NCBI GenBank assembly: GCA_019096065.1
Contig: JAGUCH010000004.1
Coordinates: 3,038,001 to 3,102,000 of the forward strand
Reading direction: 5' to 3'
Origin: Paracyclopina nana
Lineage: Eukaryota; Arthropoda; Copepoda; Cyclopoida; Cyclopettidae
DNA: 64,000 nt
Shown here: in pieces, positions 45,673 to 64,000 of the stretch
How the letters are laid out: every line of letters starts with the position of its first letter
How positions within the stretch are numbered: the stretch's first letter is position 1
Notes under the pieces: model-generated
What the model saw: only the letters and a program-made list of their open reading frames with translations
Databases searched by the model: none
What the model was told of the DNA's origin: nothing
Translations under genes and position numbers: made by a program

Positions 45673-47207
45673 AAAATGTGTCTCTCTCGTCCACTAATAA
45701 TGATAAGAAGAATAAGAATAGGTTGCGTGAATTTGCTGCATGAAATCTTCTTTTGTTGCGTAGATACTTAATTCATCATCTGTGTACTGTAAACTCATAT
45801 TCAACATAGTTATAAGCTCTCGTGTCCTGCACTTTGTGTGCCATAATAAATGGGAGAAGTGATCTCTGAAGATATATCGGAGTGTTTACATTTAGAAACA
45901 TATATCAGGATATCTTTATGATGGATCAATCCTGGGTAACGTATACAATATTGAAGATAAAAAAGCTGTCGCAACTGCGAAACTTCCTGGAAAGTTTCCA
46001 TTAAACTTTTTTGTGCGAGTAGCAACACTGGGCCACTCTTTTCTACTTTACTACGTCACACCTCTCGAAATTTGGCTTCGCCTCGGACGATTTTCGCGAG
46101 CTATAAGCGAGTATGCTATTCGCGTTATATATACTGCAGATGAGCTCCGGAAGAAACAACTTGCGAGATAGATTGTGACTTTTTATTGGCATTTTCTTGC
46201 CCCAAAGGTGTCCGTCCTGAGTACACCTAAAAACTTCAGGCTTGCCTAAGTTTTTAAGTAGCAGCAGAATCTTATGCTGTAGGTTATGACTGCAATGATC
46301 TTTCAAGCGTGCAAATGCATTTCGGTTCTCGGTATTATTTATAGCAGCAGCGGAATTTTTGGAAAAAGCTGCATTTTGTGAGGGACAAAAGACGTCAGAA
46401 AAGCAATGATGCATTTCACAGGAGGAGCGAGCGAGCGCCCATTAATTTCTCCTGATACTTGAGAACAAGAAAGCATTTATGATGAGAGCAAAAGTCAAGA
46501 CGAAAGATAACATCGGCTTTTGAGCAAATCCAGGATTTTCTCCTTAGTAACGACATGTACAACGGCTTCACTTTCCCGCTCGGCTCTTAGCTTTTGGGTG
46601 CTCCTTCGCAGTACACTATATGAAAATGGCCTAATTTCGGTTTGATGGGCGTAAGCCAGCAATATTATAGTAGTATATTTAGAAGGCCTGCATTTTTAAG
46701 AATTTTAACACAGTGCAAAGCTCGCGTGCAAGAATTCGCGGTATGCTCTGATTTGCTGAAAGCAATGTAGCTAATATTTTAAAATAGAGGAACAACAATT
46801 AATTTCCAATTATTGCAGATTTCTGTCGTTTCGCCTCCATGCATTTTTCAAATGGAAGTGTTCGCAGTTAGTCCTTATGTAGTCCAAAAAGCCAAATTAG
46901 CAGATCAAGCTGCTAGTAGCATCTAACTCAAATTACAAGATGCTAGAAAAAGATAACTATGCGGCCGATAAAAATAATTTGTGCTCTTTATGCTCCATTA
47001 AAAGCTGCTTCTTTTCTTCTCACGCAATTTAGCCCCGAGTAATGGACCTATACTTACATGTGAAATGCTCTGCAAGAAATGCAATTGTAGTATTAGGTGT
47101 ATAAAGAGCTAGAATAAGTTTGTTTTTCTATTTTTTAAGAAGTAGCAGCATAGAAGATTTGTCTGAAGTTTCATTTACACAGGTACATCAATTGATGATG
47201 GGACTTT
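45673..47207. other. 1.5 kb between convergent genes, no gene seen
   Basis: 3' flanks of the SIAH-like gene and the sugar transporter. An AATAAA on the plus strand near 45845 may end the former. Otherwise nothing recognised. Confidence 0.35.
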
Positions 47208-49152
47208 TTAGGCTCGAATCGTTCGCAAGGGTGTGTTTTCCACGTTGTTCTCATCTGCGGCATTATTATGGCGAGCCACTGCAGTGGGCTTGTTGAAATG
47301 TTTCTGGATTTCATCAATGGACTTGCCTCTTGTTTCTGGCACAAAAATGGCAGTGAGGATCGTGCCAACCACGCAGATGCCACCGTAGAGGAAAAAGGTG
47401 CCTGACTGGCCCAAGCCTTCGAGCAAGTCCACAAACGTTTTGGCAATGAAGAAGCCACAGAGGAATGCAAAGCATATGATGATTGAGTTGGAAATGCTTC
47501 GCACCTTGGGAGGCAACAATTCAGCTAAATTGAAATGATAGATATATTATGGCAATCTTTATAGTTAAGAAGATTTTATGAAAGCCACTTACCACTGACC
47601 ACCCAAATGAGGGTGCCATAGCCAATGTTGCCCATAAATAGGTAGACCATGACAGTGACGAGTGGGAGCCAACCGAGGACTCCGGAAGGAGGCTCGTAAT
47701 CACTGCCAGTCAGCTCTTGTCCCATTGTAGTCATGGGAGCCATGGTGGTCGTTGCGAAACTTTTTTGCTGGCCCAGCCCGAAATTGGCCTCTGGCCTCGA
47801 GACTTGGTTTTCGCGCACGTAAAAGCAGATCGCCAAGACAATATGACAAATGCCCATGGAGGCCATGGAGGTGACGAGCATGATCTTCCGATTGAGTCTG
47901 GACACGATGGCCAGAGCTACGATGCAGGAGAGCAGGAGCACGATGCCAACGAGTATTGAGGACACGTTCGCGTCCAAAGAGACGCCGGACATTTGGAATA
48001 TGCTCACTGCATAATAGACCACCACGTTGAGCCCACTGAACTGCAGCAAAAACATCATGCCGAGGCTGACAGCGAAGGGCTTCCAGGCTGTCCTCAATTG
48101 GGTCAGCCCCACACGCTCCCTCTTTTTGGCTGCAATGTCTCGTTTGATCTTTTCAATCTCTCGGTCGACAGCGGCCTCCGCTTGAGCATTTTCGCGGCCT
48201 CGCAGCCACTCGAGGCTTTTGGAGGCTGAGTACTCTTTGCCTTTTAAGATGAGCCATCTGGGGCTTTCAGGTACGAAGATCATTCCCACGATGAAAAAGA
48301 TGGTGGTGAGGCCACACACCAAGGCCAACCAGTACCAGTTTAGGAAGGTGCCAGCCACGAAGGAGAAAAGCACGCCAAAGCTGCCCATGAATTGAACGAA
48401 GCAGCCCAAAAGTCCTCGCATGTCCGTGGAGGCGATTTCCACAATGTACACAGTGGCCACTGCCAACTCGAAGCCGAGTCCCATTCCTCCCAAAAACCTT
48501 TAGTATTTCAGTGCTTAATAATGTGGGTTGATATGTATTCGAAATGGTTGATCACCTTCCGAGATAAATGAGTGCAGCGTCCGATGCCAGAAAAATGGAC
48601 AAGTAGCCAAGGAAGAAGAGACTGCTGGTGATGTACAAAAGTGTCTTTTTCCTGCCAATTTTCTCCATAATTGGGCCAGCAATAATGCAGCCCGCGAAGC
48701 AGCCTAAACTGAGGATTCCAGCTGGAGAAAGGGTAACTTATTGATCAAAGCAATTTCAGGGCGGCTCGAAAATTATCTCGTACTTATCCAAGAGGCCTGT
48801 TGACTCGATAAGGTGAAAGGGTTGCCATAGAGATCAGTTCCATTGGGATCCATCACGGAGGGAATGGCGGGGGCGCTATAGCCGATCACGGTGCCATTTA
48901 AAAAGCAGCCTAAGGTCGCACAGCAAGTTGCGATGATCTGCAATGGATATATAGAGATATCTATGCAAATGTACTATATAGTAGGCCTACCTGTTTCTTT
49001 TTGGAATAGGGAGTGGAGACCTCTGACGAGTCTCGCACATGTTTGGGTTGCACAGCCAAAGGCACAGTGGTGTCTCGATACACACTCGCTTGGCCTCCAC
49101 TGGCCTCGCTCGAGGCTGCCACGATTCGTATCTCCTTCTTCATCTGTGGCAT
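47208..49152 (-). CDS. Sugar transporter, Tret1/GLUT-like MFS carrier
   Basis: Twelve-helix facilitative carrier of the plasma membrane; arthropod relatives move trehalose or glucose. Five exons (49152-48991, 48937-48784, 48721-48556, 48497-47593, 47524-47208) sum exactly to 567 residues. Sugar porter signatures: GRKKT after helix 2, PESPRWL before the central loop, QFSGLNVVVYY in helix 7, PETRGKS after helix 12. The loop between helices 9 and 10 is extended with a Thr/Met-rich insert (SFATTTMAPMTTMGQ), unusual in length. The first exon supplies a 54-residue cytosolic N-terminus. The true substrate cannot be told from sequence. Confidence 0.92.
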
Positions 49153-50855
49153 CGTCTCGAGTATCTTTGACCGACTGCTATATGGATTATAGCTGCTCTA
49201 TAATCTTTACGACCTCATCTGCAACACACTTTCATCACTTGATATATATGCGTGTGCTCGCGTAATTAATTATTTGCCTCCTCATAAACTAATTTTTGCT
49301 CTCGCTTTGCACAAGGATTTCTCAGCTCCAACTGCAAAGTGTGCAGTAGAGGTAAAACTACCTGTGAGGGCTTCGTCATGAGACTACTTCCAATTCCAGA
49401 TCTACCTGGCTGTCGAAGCTGCAATGTACTACATCAGCAGCTAGCAGCCTACACACGTACGTATACAAACGCGTACTACTACTAAGCTATAATGCATACG
49501 TGAGTCAGACTATGGACTTGTCCTGGACCGGCCGCTACTTCAGTGTGCAGCAACTTATACTATTCAGTAAATAGGACTTCCCCTCCTCATTGATTCGGAA
49601 TGAATGGATTCTCAGCCTCAATTCACCACTAATCAGGACATCGCATTTTCCACATAATAATTTACAGCAGGGCATTAAACTCTTAGTTATTATAGTGTGC
49701 ATTGAATCTAGCGGTCGATAAGAGTGATTTTTGATGACCTTGACAGTGTCATTACTTGTACAGAACAGCATTTCTGCTTTATGCCTTGATGCCGCAGTAA
49801 CAGTTTGAATGAAAATATCCTTGGCAGTCGTTTCGTGCGTATCGATCAAACATGCTATTCTTTATGCCACACTGAGTGGGCCTTGTTTACTTCTCCGTTA
49901 TGCTTCATTTGTCTCTGTACAGAAAAAAGGCTCGCATAATTACTCCATTGCAGGGTGGCAACAATGTGCCAATTTTAGCACTGATTTGCCAGATTTCAAA
50001 ATGTTTGAATAAGGCATTGTGTTTTACGGGTATACTGGTTAAAGGCTAATCGGTGAAAGGCAATTTGGTGTAAGGCTAAAAGGTGAAAGGCTGATTGGTG
50101 CAAGGCCAATTGGCCAAAATCGGCAAAGGGCTATCAAACAAAAAGGCTAATAATTTTTCGTTTTCCCTAAGAATTATTAGTTTTTCTCAATTTTAGTGCA
50201 TTTTACAGACTTGCTTTTGAAATAAAAAAAATTTATCTTCCTTTTTCAGTGAGGGTTAAAAAAACTAAAATTGATTTTCATTGTTCAAACTTCAATGATC
50301 ACAATATAGATGTCATTGAATATTTTTGGGCTCTTTGATTATTCTCATTTTAGCCGTTGGCCAATTTGCCTTTCACCAATTAGCCTTTGGCCAATTTGCC
50401 TTTCACCAATTAGCCTTTCACCAATAAGCCTTACACCAAATAGTCTTTTACCGATTAGCCTTTAGCCAGTAGAGCCTATTTTACACATAGTATACTTTCA
50501 GTGTACTCTATGCCGATTTTCTCTCTGTGCAGAGATAAATATGAGGATGAGAGACTACTAGTATATCCATAGCTAATTAGCTCGCGAAACAATCTCTAGC
50601 ATTACAAAGTCGAAGTCACCAGGATAATTAGCCCTTTACTCAATGCGAATTGCTGCAAGAATGCGTAAAATGCTCACAATCACACTGTGCATTAGCAAGG
50701 CCGTTTCATCATGCTACAAATACGTAGTGTACTACTACGTAGTATTTCATGTCTCTACCGTTGCTGGGAAAGGCTGTTGACAGCTCGCGCGGGCAATTCC
50801 ATAACCAGGAAGGCCTTGTCCTCAGTTGTGTTCAGCCTTTTTACGGCCCAGGATC
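49153..50855. other. 1.7 kb intergenic holding element C
   Basis: Upstream region of the transporter. Apart from the repeat element at about 50031-50473 I see nothing recognisable. Confidence 0.4.
50031..50473. mobile_element. Non-autonomous element C with inverted subterminal repeats
   Basis: About 440 bp. The left end has tandem variants of AAAGGCTAATTGGTG; the right end has many inverted copies. The left terminus TACTGGTTAAAGGCTAATCG and the reverse complement of the right terminus differ at one base, and similarity continues for about 45 bp. Weaker similarity extends about 15 bp further out on both sides. The core is AT-rich and non-coding. Confidence 0.8.
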
Positions 50856-51202
50856 ATGTGTTCGTACTACTGCGGATCTTGCTACTTTTCTCACTGTTGC
50901 CCCGGCTATCACCATCATTCGCATGCTTTTTATGGCTGCTCCTACTTCCATTCCCACTTTGGGTAAATATTCACGCTAAAACCCCAACTGAATCATTTTT
51001 ATGCACCATATTTTATTGTAGCTGCTGCTCGGGAGGAGGGCATTCTTGCCACGGATCGTGCCACCACGGATCCTGTCACGGATCCTGCTGCAGTGCCAAG
51101 GTAGCTGCCAACCACTACCGGAGTCTTGAGCATTACCACCGAGCGCTAGCGAGCTCCTACCATCACAGGGCTGACGATGCAGTCAGGCACTTTTCCATAT
51201 AA
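50856..51202 (+). CDS. Small His/Cys/Gly-rich protein, tentative
   Basis: Exons 50856-50962 and 51022-51202 with a 59-bp GT-AG intron give 95 residues. The first half is rich in Cys, Tyr and His (YYCGSCYFSHCCPGYHHHSH), the join is HFGCCSGGGHSC, and the second exon has three near repeats of CHGSC/CHHGSC. The exon phases agree and both exons share the same composition, which supports the model. I find no signal peptide from this ATG; an upstream exon may exist (acceptor-like CCTCAG at 50817-50822). It could be a structural cuticle-type or metal-binding protein. It ends near the neurofibromin 3' end on the other strand. Confidence 0.55.
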
Positions 51203-51212
51203 AGCATATTAC

Positions 51213-51218
51213 TTTATT
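51213..51218 (-). terminator. Probable neurofibromin poly(A) signal
   Basis: AATAAA on the minus strand, about 375 bp after the TGA stop and 125 bp after the end of the downstream in-frame extension. No earlier AATAAA is seen in between. Confidence 0.5.
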
Positions 51219-51590
51219 TAATGCGAGCCCGCGAGTTCTGACAAATATATCATGTAACGTGTTAAAACTATCAATTGATTGAAAAGATCCGCCCGAGAAG
51301 AAAACGTTTTACACTGACAGGTACAGTATTCAGCGATACTTTTACAAATGTATGACATTATGGCGACGATCTTCATCATCTCTATCTTCTTCATGTTCGT
51401 CTTCAGCAGCAGGAGCCGCATAAGCGTTGTTGTCTTTGCTTCGCTTGTACTCCTCTTCAGTCGTAGGTTGTTGTCTTAGCGCAGCATAGTAGGCACCCCT
51501 TTTGTCAGCTCGTAGTTCTCCATATGAGCCCAAACCAGATGCGACGGTGCCGAGGAATGGAAACCCATCCTCACCACCGTCTTGTGAATA

Positions 51591-60452
<8,862 letters not shown>

Positions 60453-61401
60453 TGTTTGCTCAGAATTCAACGACTGACATTTGAAGAGTAGTAGCAGCAG
60501 CTGTTAGAGGCCTTGTCTAGCACGTCAAATAGAACTTGGATGCTCTTTGCGTGTATGCGGCACCGAGACGCAGAAGTTGCGAAGGCCTAAAAGGCGGCTT
60601 TCCTTTAGTGCGAGGTCACTACTTACTCTTCCAGCTCTTCTTTCCTTCTCTGTTCATTCATTCATTCATTTTTCCAGCCGCATCACACCAAAAGCGACCT
60701 CTTTCGGACGTGCTCAGCAGCTGAGTAAATTAAAAAAAACAACTCAAGAAGCTTCAAACCGAGTGGGAGACGAGTGAGAGCCTCAATAATGAAGAAAGAA
60801 CGACTTCTTTGATCTGTTCTTCCAGAAGGCTTGAATGTCGTGGGAAAACCATCAACCACTCAAGGAAGCTTGAAGTGTTTACAGTTTACACTTTTTCACT
60901 GATGCGCCGAAACAAGCTCAATCCACAGCTTTGCTTCAAACAGCTGGTGTTATCTGTGGAAAGTATGCTTATGTACTAAATTCTGAAGTTAGTCACGCAT
61001 GATATGATAACTTTTTGGGGGATATTTGATTGGAATATGCGAAATTGGTATCTTCAATTCAGAGCAAATCTAGTTAAATTTCGCCCATAAAAATGCAGTT
61101 CGGTTCGCATTGTTTATTTCGTCAAACTAAATGCAGCAATGAGACGAGACGTTAAAATTAATCCTTTTTTTCCGTCAAATTGTCGAATGAGATTAAGCTT
61201 TTATTAACTTCTTGACAGATATAGCTTTTAATCATTTTCGTGTGAGCTGTCTCAATTGAAATTCTATTAATTTTTTAGTCAAATGACCAAATACGAAATT
61301 TGAACGGTATCATCAGCCCGAGATTCAGTTGTCGAGTCACGTCAAAGACGTCATTAGAAAAGTGCAGAGTCGGCAAGCTCGCACATACAAAGTCAAATAG
61401 A
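60453..61401. promoter_or_regulatory. Divergent promoter region of neurofibromin and GOSR1
   Basis: 949 bp between two genes transcribed away from each other. Includes a short CATT microsatellite (60655-60671). I cannot place TATA or initiator boxes with confidence. Confidence 0.45.
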
Positions 61402-62172
61402 ATGTCGTCCTGGGAGGACCTACGCAAAGAGGCAAGTGCATTTTTGCCATTGCTCCACGTGTCAGTCTTATAGTTTTTTCATTTTTAGGCAAGGGCCATT
61501 GAAAACCAGATTGACACAAAGCTCATCGAATTCACCAAGTTGGGCACGAACCTCAAGGGAGCCAGTGATTTTGTAACCAGCGCTACTACGCCTTTACTCT
61601 CGAGTACAGACGGTCAAGATGACTTCTCAAAAAAAGTGGACGAACTCGACTGGCTATTCAATCGGCTCACCACGGCCAATGCATCTTTGAGTGACTGGAG
61701 TGATCAGCACCCTTCAAGCGCTGCCACGCTACACACCCTCCAAAGACACAGGGAGATTCTGAAAGACTACAGGCAGGAGTATATGCAAACCAAAAATAAC
61801 ATTTCGGCTGTCATCAAAAGGAATGACTTGTTATACGATCATGGCAGTGGTTCATCGTCCTCTAGAAGTGGTGGAGATTACTCTTCTAACTTACGCATGG
61901 ATTTGCTCCTGAAAGAGAGTGAACATGCTCGAAACTCGGAGAGGCTGATTGACGATCAGATTGCCATTGCCATCGAGGCCAGAGAGTCATTGGTCAATCA
62001 GCGTGCCGCGTTTAAGGCCATTCAGACCAAACTCAATGACATTTCCAACAAGTTTCCTGTCATAAACAACCTGGTGCAAAGGATCAACCTTAGGAAGAGA
62101 AGAGATGCTGTCATCGTTGCTGTGGTAATCGGAGTGTGCCTAACAGCTCTGTTGTGGTGGATCTCCTTGTAA
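61402..62172 (+). CDS. GOSR1: Golgi SNAP receptor complex member 1 (GS28)
   Basis: Qb-SNARE for ER-Golgi and intra-Golgi vesicle fusion. Exon 1 (61402-61431, ten codons: MSSWEDLRKE) and exon 2 (61489-62172) give 237 residues. The intron is GC-AG (GAG|GCAAGT ... TTTTTAG|GCAAGG). Exon 2 has the N-terminal helices (ARAIENQIDTKLIEFTKLG), the SNARE coiled coil (about 145-205), and a C-terminal tail anchor (VIVAVVIGVCLTALLWWI). Length is close to human 250. Confidence 0.95.
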
Positions 62173-62967
62173 AATCCTACGCAAACCTGTTGCCTCTTTG
62201 GATTTCTTTACGTATCTGATCACTTTTACACGCATAGTTTACTGGTTTTCTTCAATATCGTAGGTGTCTTTCTTTAGTAAGAACTGCATTCGGTGCTTGA
62301 TAAATAGTTTAGTCGAATTTCCATCCAGATCCAAAAAGACGCACCTTTTGACATGACTAAGTATATCATATGGATTTGATAATATAAACCTTTTCCCTTA
62401 GCAGAAGCCGAATTTCGAGACATTTCATTTTTTGCACATTTACGGGTTGCTACAGGCAAATGTAAAAATGTGTATGATGTTTTTAAAAATATCTTCAATG
62501 TTTGGACTAAACATTCATCTCTGCATGTATTCTTTTGCTTTTAACTCTAGTAATTTTGGAGCCAAAAATAATTTTTATATGAGAGGTGCCATTTTGAAGT
62601 GATAATGATGCCAAATTAACAATTTTTCTCAAAATATGCGATGTGTTGCGAAAATAAAAACTTGATATGCTGTGATGTGAAGAGATCGCAAAAACTATTG
62701 ATTCAGGCTTTTCTGCTTAAAAATGAAATCAAATATTTGACTAAATTACATTTACCTTTTCAAAGAGCTTTTTCCTCCATTTATTGAATCTGTAAACTAG
62801 TCGGCAACCAATTCAGCAAACCGTCAATTTATGTGGCAACATTGAACATTTACATTTATTATCAGCTTCTACCGTCATTGGAACAATTAAATTCAATAAG
62901 AAGGAAGCTCAGCGCAGCTGTAGTATAATATTAAATTAATGTACACAAATTATCTTTACGATGAGGA
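62173..62967. other. Gap between convergent GOSR1 and CLPTM1
   Basis: 795 bp of AT-rich 3' flank. Nothing recognised. Confidence 0.35.
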
Positions 62968-64000
62968 CTAGTCTTTTTTCTTGGCATCCTTGGATTTAGC
63001 TTCCTCTGACTGATTCCCTTCAATCTGCTTAGGCTCCATTTTCTTTTTCTCAACTTCTTCGAGCATGTCACCTGAGAAGCCAAATTCGTTCAATCTTGAA
63101 TGGTCGACCTAAAAAGATACATAATATTAAAATTCTTTCGACGAGTGTGCCTTATAAAGATTCAATACCCTATAAATGTAACGTTGGTACAAAAAGATGA
63201 AGAAAACAATGTCATCTCTGAAACATCCTAGACGATACATGGTTGGCATCTTGATGACAAATGCAAAGATGTCATCAATAAAAGTGTTCAAAGCTTTGTA
63301 CGTCATCATTCTCCATGGCAGATGAGCCACAGACTTCATTTTGTAGTTGATGAACAATTGAGGGGTCATCATTATGAATCCTGAAAACGAAAGTTGAATT
63401 TTAGTTTTGTGCATATTTGCACATTTGCCTTGCCACATTTTAACATAAGTTAGAGGACACAGCACATATGTGCGCTATTTTTTATTCCCAAATGCTCACC
63501 GAATGTTAGCAAGAATCCATAGATGCTGGACAGGACAAAGGAATACCACCCCTTGTGCTCGTTGTATATCGCCGAGTAAACACAGTAACACATAGCCAGA
63601 GGGAAAAGGCACATGCCCAAGTACTTGAAGGCCATACGGTCGAACTCCTTAGTTCCCGACTCTTCATAGGAACCTTTGTCTTTGAAAAGTAACTTAGGGA
63701 TAATACCCAGGAACTTGTTTTCGGGGTCAATTGACACATCTGCAACTTTCTGAATCTTCCAGATTTCAATTCCAAGGCCAACAAAGCAGCTCACTTTGAT
63801 CAAAGTATTGGTTTCGTTGTCCAGAACGTATAGAAGGACGACTATGCTCTGGAATACGTTGAAGAAAACGGATCTCACGGACAGCCCTTCCAATGATTTT
63901 CGGTTGTTCCAGAATTGGATATCTGAAATGAAATATCATATGTAATGCTGCAAAGCTTTCATACTGCGCTCACCGATAAAGATGGACCACACTTCAAATA
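62968..64000 (-). CDS. CLPTM1: CLPTM1 homologue, 3' part
   Basis: Multi-pass membrane protein of the ER-Golgi; in vertebrates it retains GABA-A receptors in the ER. Visible coding exons: 64000-63974 (partial), 63922-63500, 63380-63169, 63108-62968, all in phase. They encode DIQFWNNRKSLEGLSVRS, VLLYVLDNETN, YNEHKGWYSFVLSSIYGF, TPQLFINYKMKSVAHLPWRM and FIDDIFAFVIKMP, which match the family closely. The charged C-terminal tail ends AKKKD. The N-terminal part and start lie beyond the right edge. Confidence 0.96.

Noticed and set aside
50711-51202. 163-codon frame reading through the His/Cys-rich region with a hydrophobic stretch
   Set aside because: It needs to read through a clear GT-AG intron; the Cys/His composition on both sides fits the spliced frame instead.

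Overview
The window is nuclear DNA of an arthropod; I cannot name the order. Evidence is a chitin deacetylase of the cuticle or gut type, a trehalose-transporter-like sugar carrier, a BEL/Pao LTR element, many short GT-AG introns (about 55-75 bp) and metazoan genes such as neurofibromin and CLPTM1. The genome looks intron-poor: neurofibromin has 8 coding exons, one of 3.9 kb, and a receptor kinase is a single exon. All gene models below were built by hand from splice signals, reading phase and family knowledge, without transcripts.

Layout. 1-8.4 kb is a minus-strand BEL/Pao retrotransposon: tRNA-Lys-type primer binding site, a gag-pol frame broken by one in-frame TGA, and a third long ORF (611 codons) running off the left edge. 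8.4-13.9 kb shows no gene. 13.9-21.4 kb carries three minus-strand genes: a class II fructose-bisphosphate aldolase (unusual in an animal), a secreted multi-copy peptide precursor with five YLFRTR-type repeats, and a chitin deacetylase. 21.4-26 kb shows no convincing gene. 26-30.6 kb has an intronless receptor tyrosine kinase, a Ly6-like membrane-anchored protein and the ribonucleotide reductase small subunit. 30.6-33.1 kb holds a non-autonomous repeat element.

33.1-42.9 kb is gene-dense: a MYND-finger protein with a likely frameshift, sphingosine-1-phosphate lyase, an unknown secreted Cys-rich protein, ROMO1 and a mitochondrial ferredoxin in tight tandem, protein phosphatase inhibitor 2, a second repeat element, and an acidic coiled-coil protein. 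45-49.2 kb has a short SIAH-like RING protein and a sugar transporter. 50 kb has a third repeat element, then a His/Cys-rich small ORF. 51.3-60.5 kb is neurofibromin; Golgi SNARE GOSR1 is divergent from it, and the 3' half of CLPTM1 ends the window.

Most neighbours are functionally unrelated housekeeping genes. Points that stand out are the peptide precursor, the aldolase, three unrelated repeat elements sharing one inverted subterminal-repeat design, two tight tandem pairs that could be co-transcribed, an 82-codon open frame after the neurofibromin stop, and the third ORF of the BEL element.
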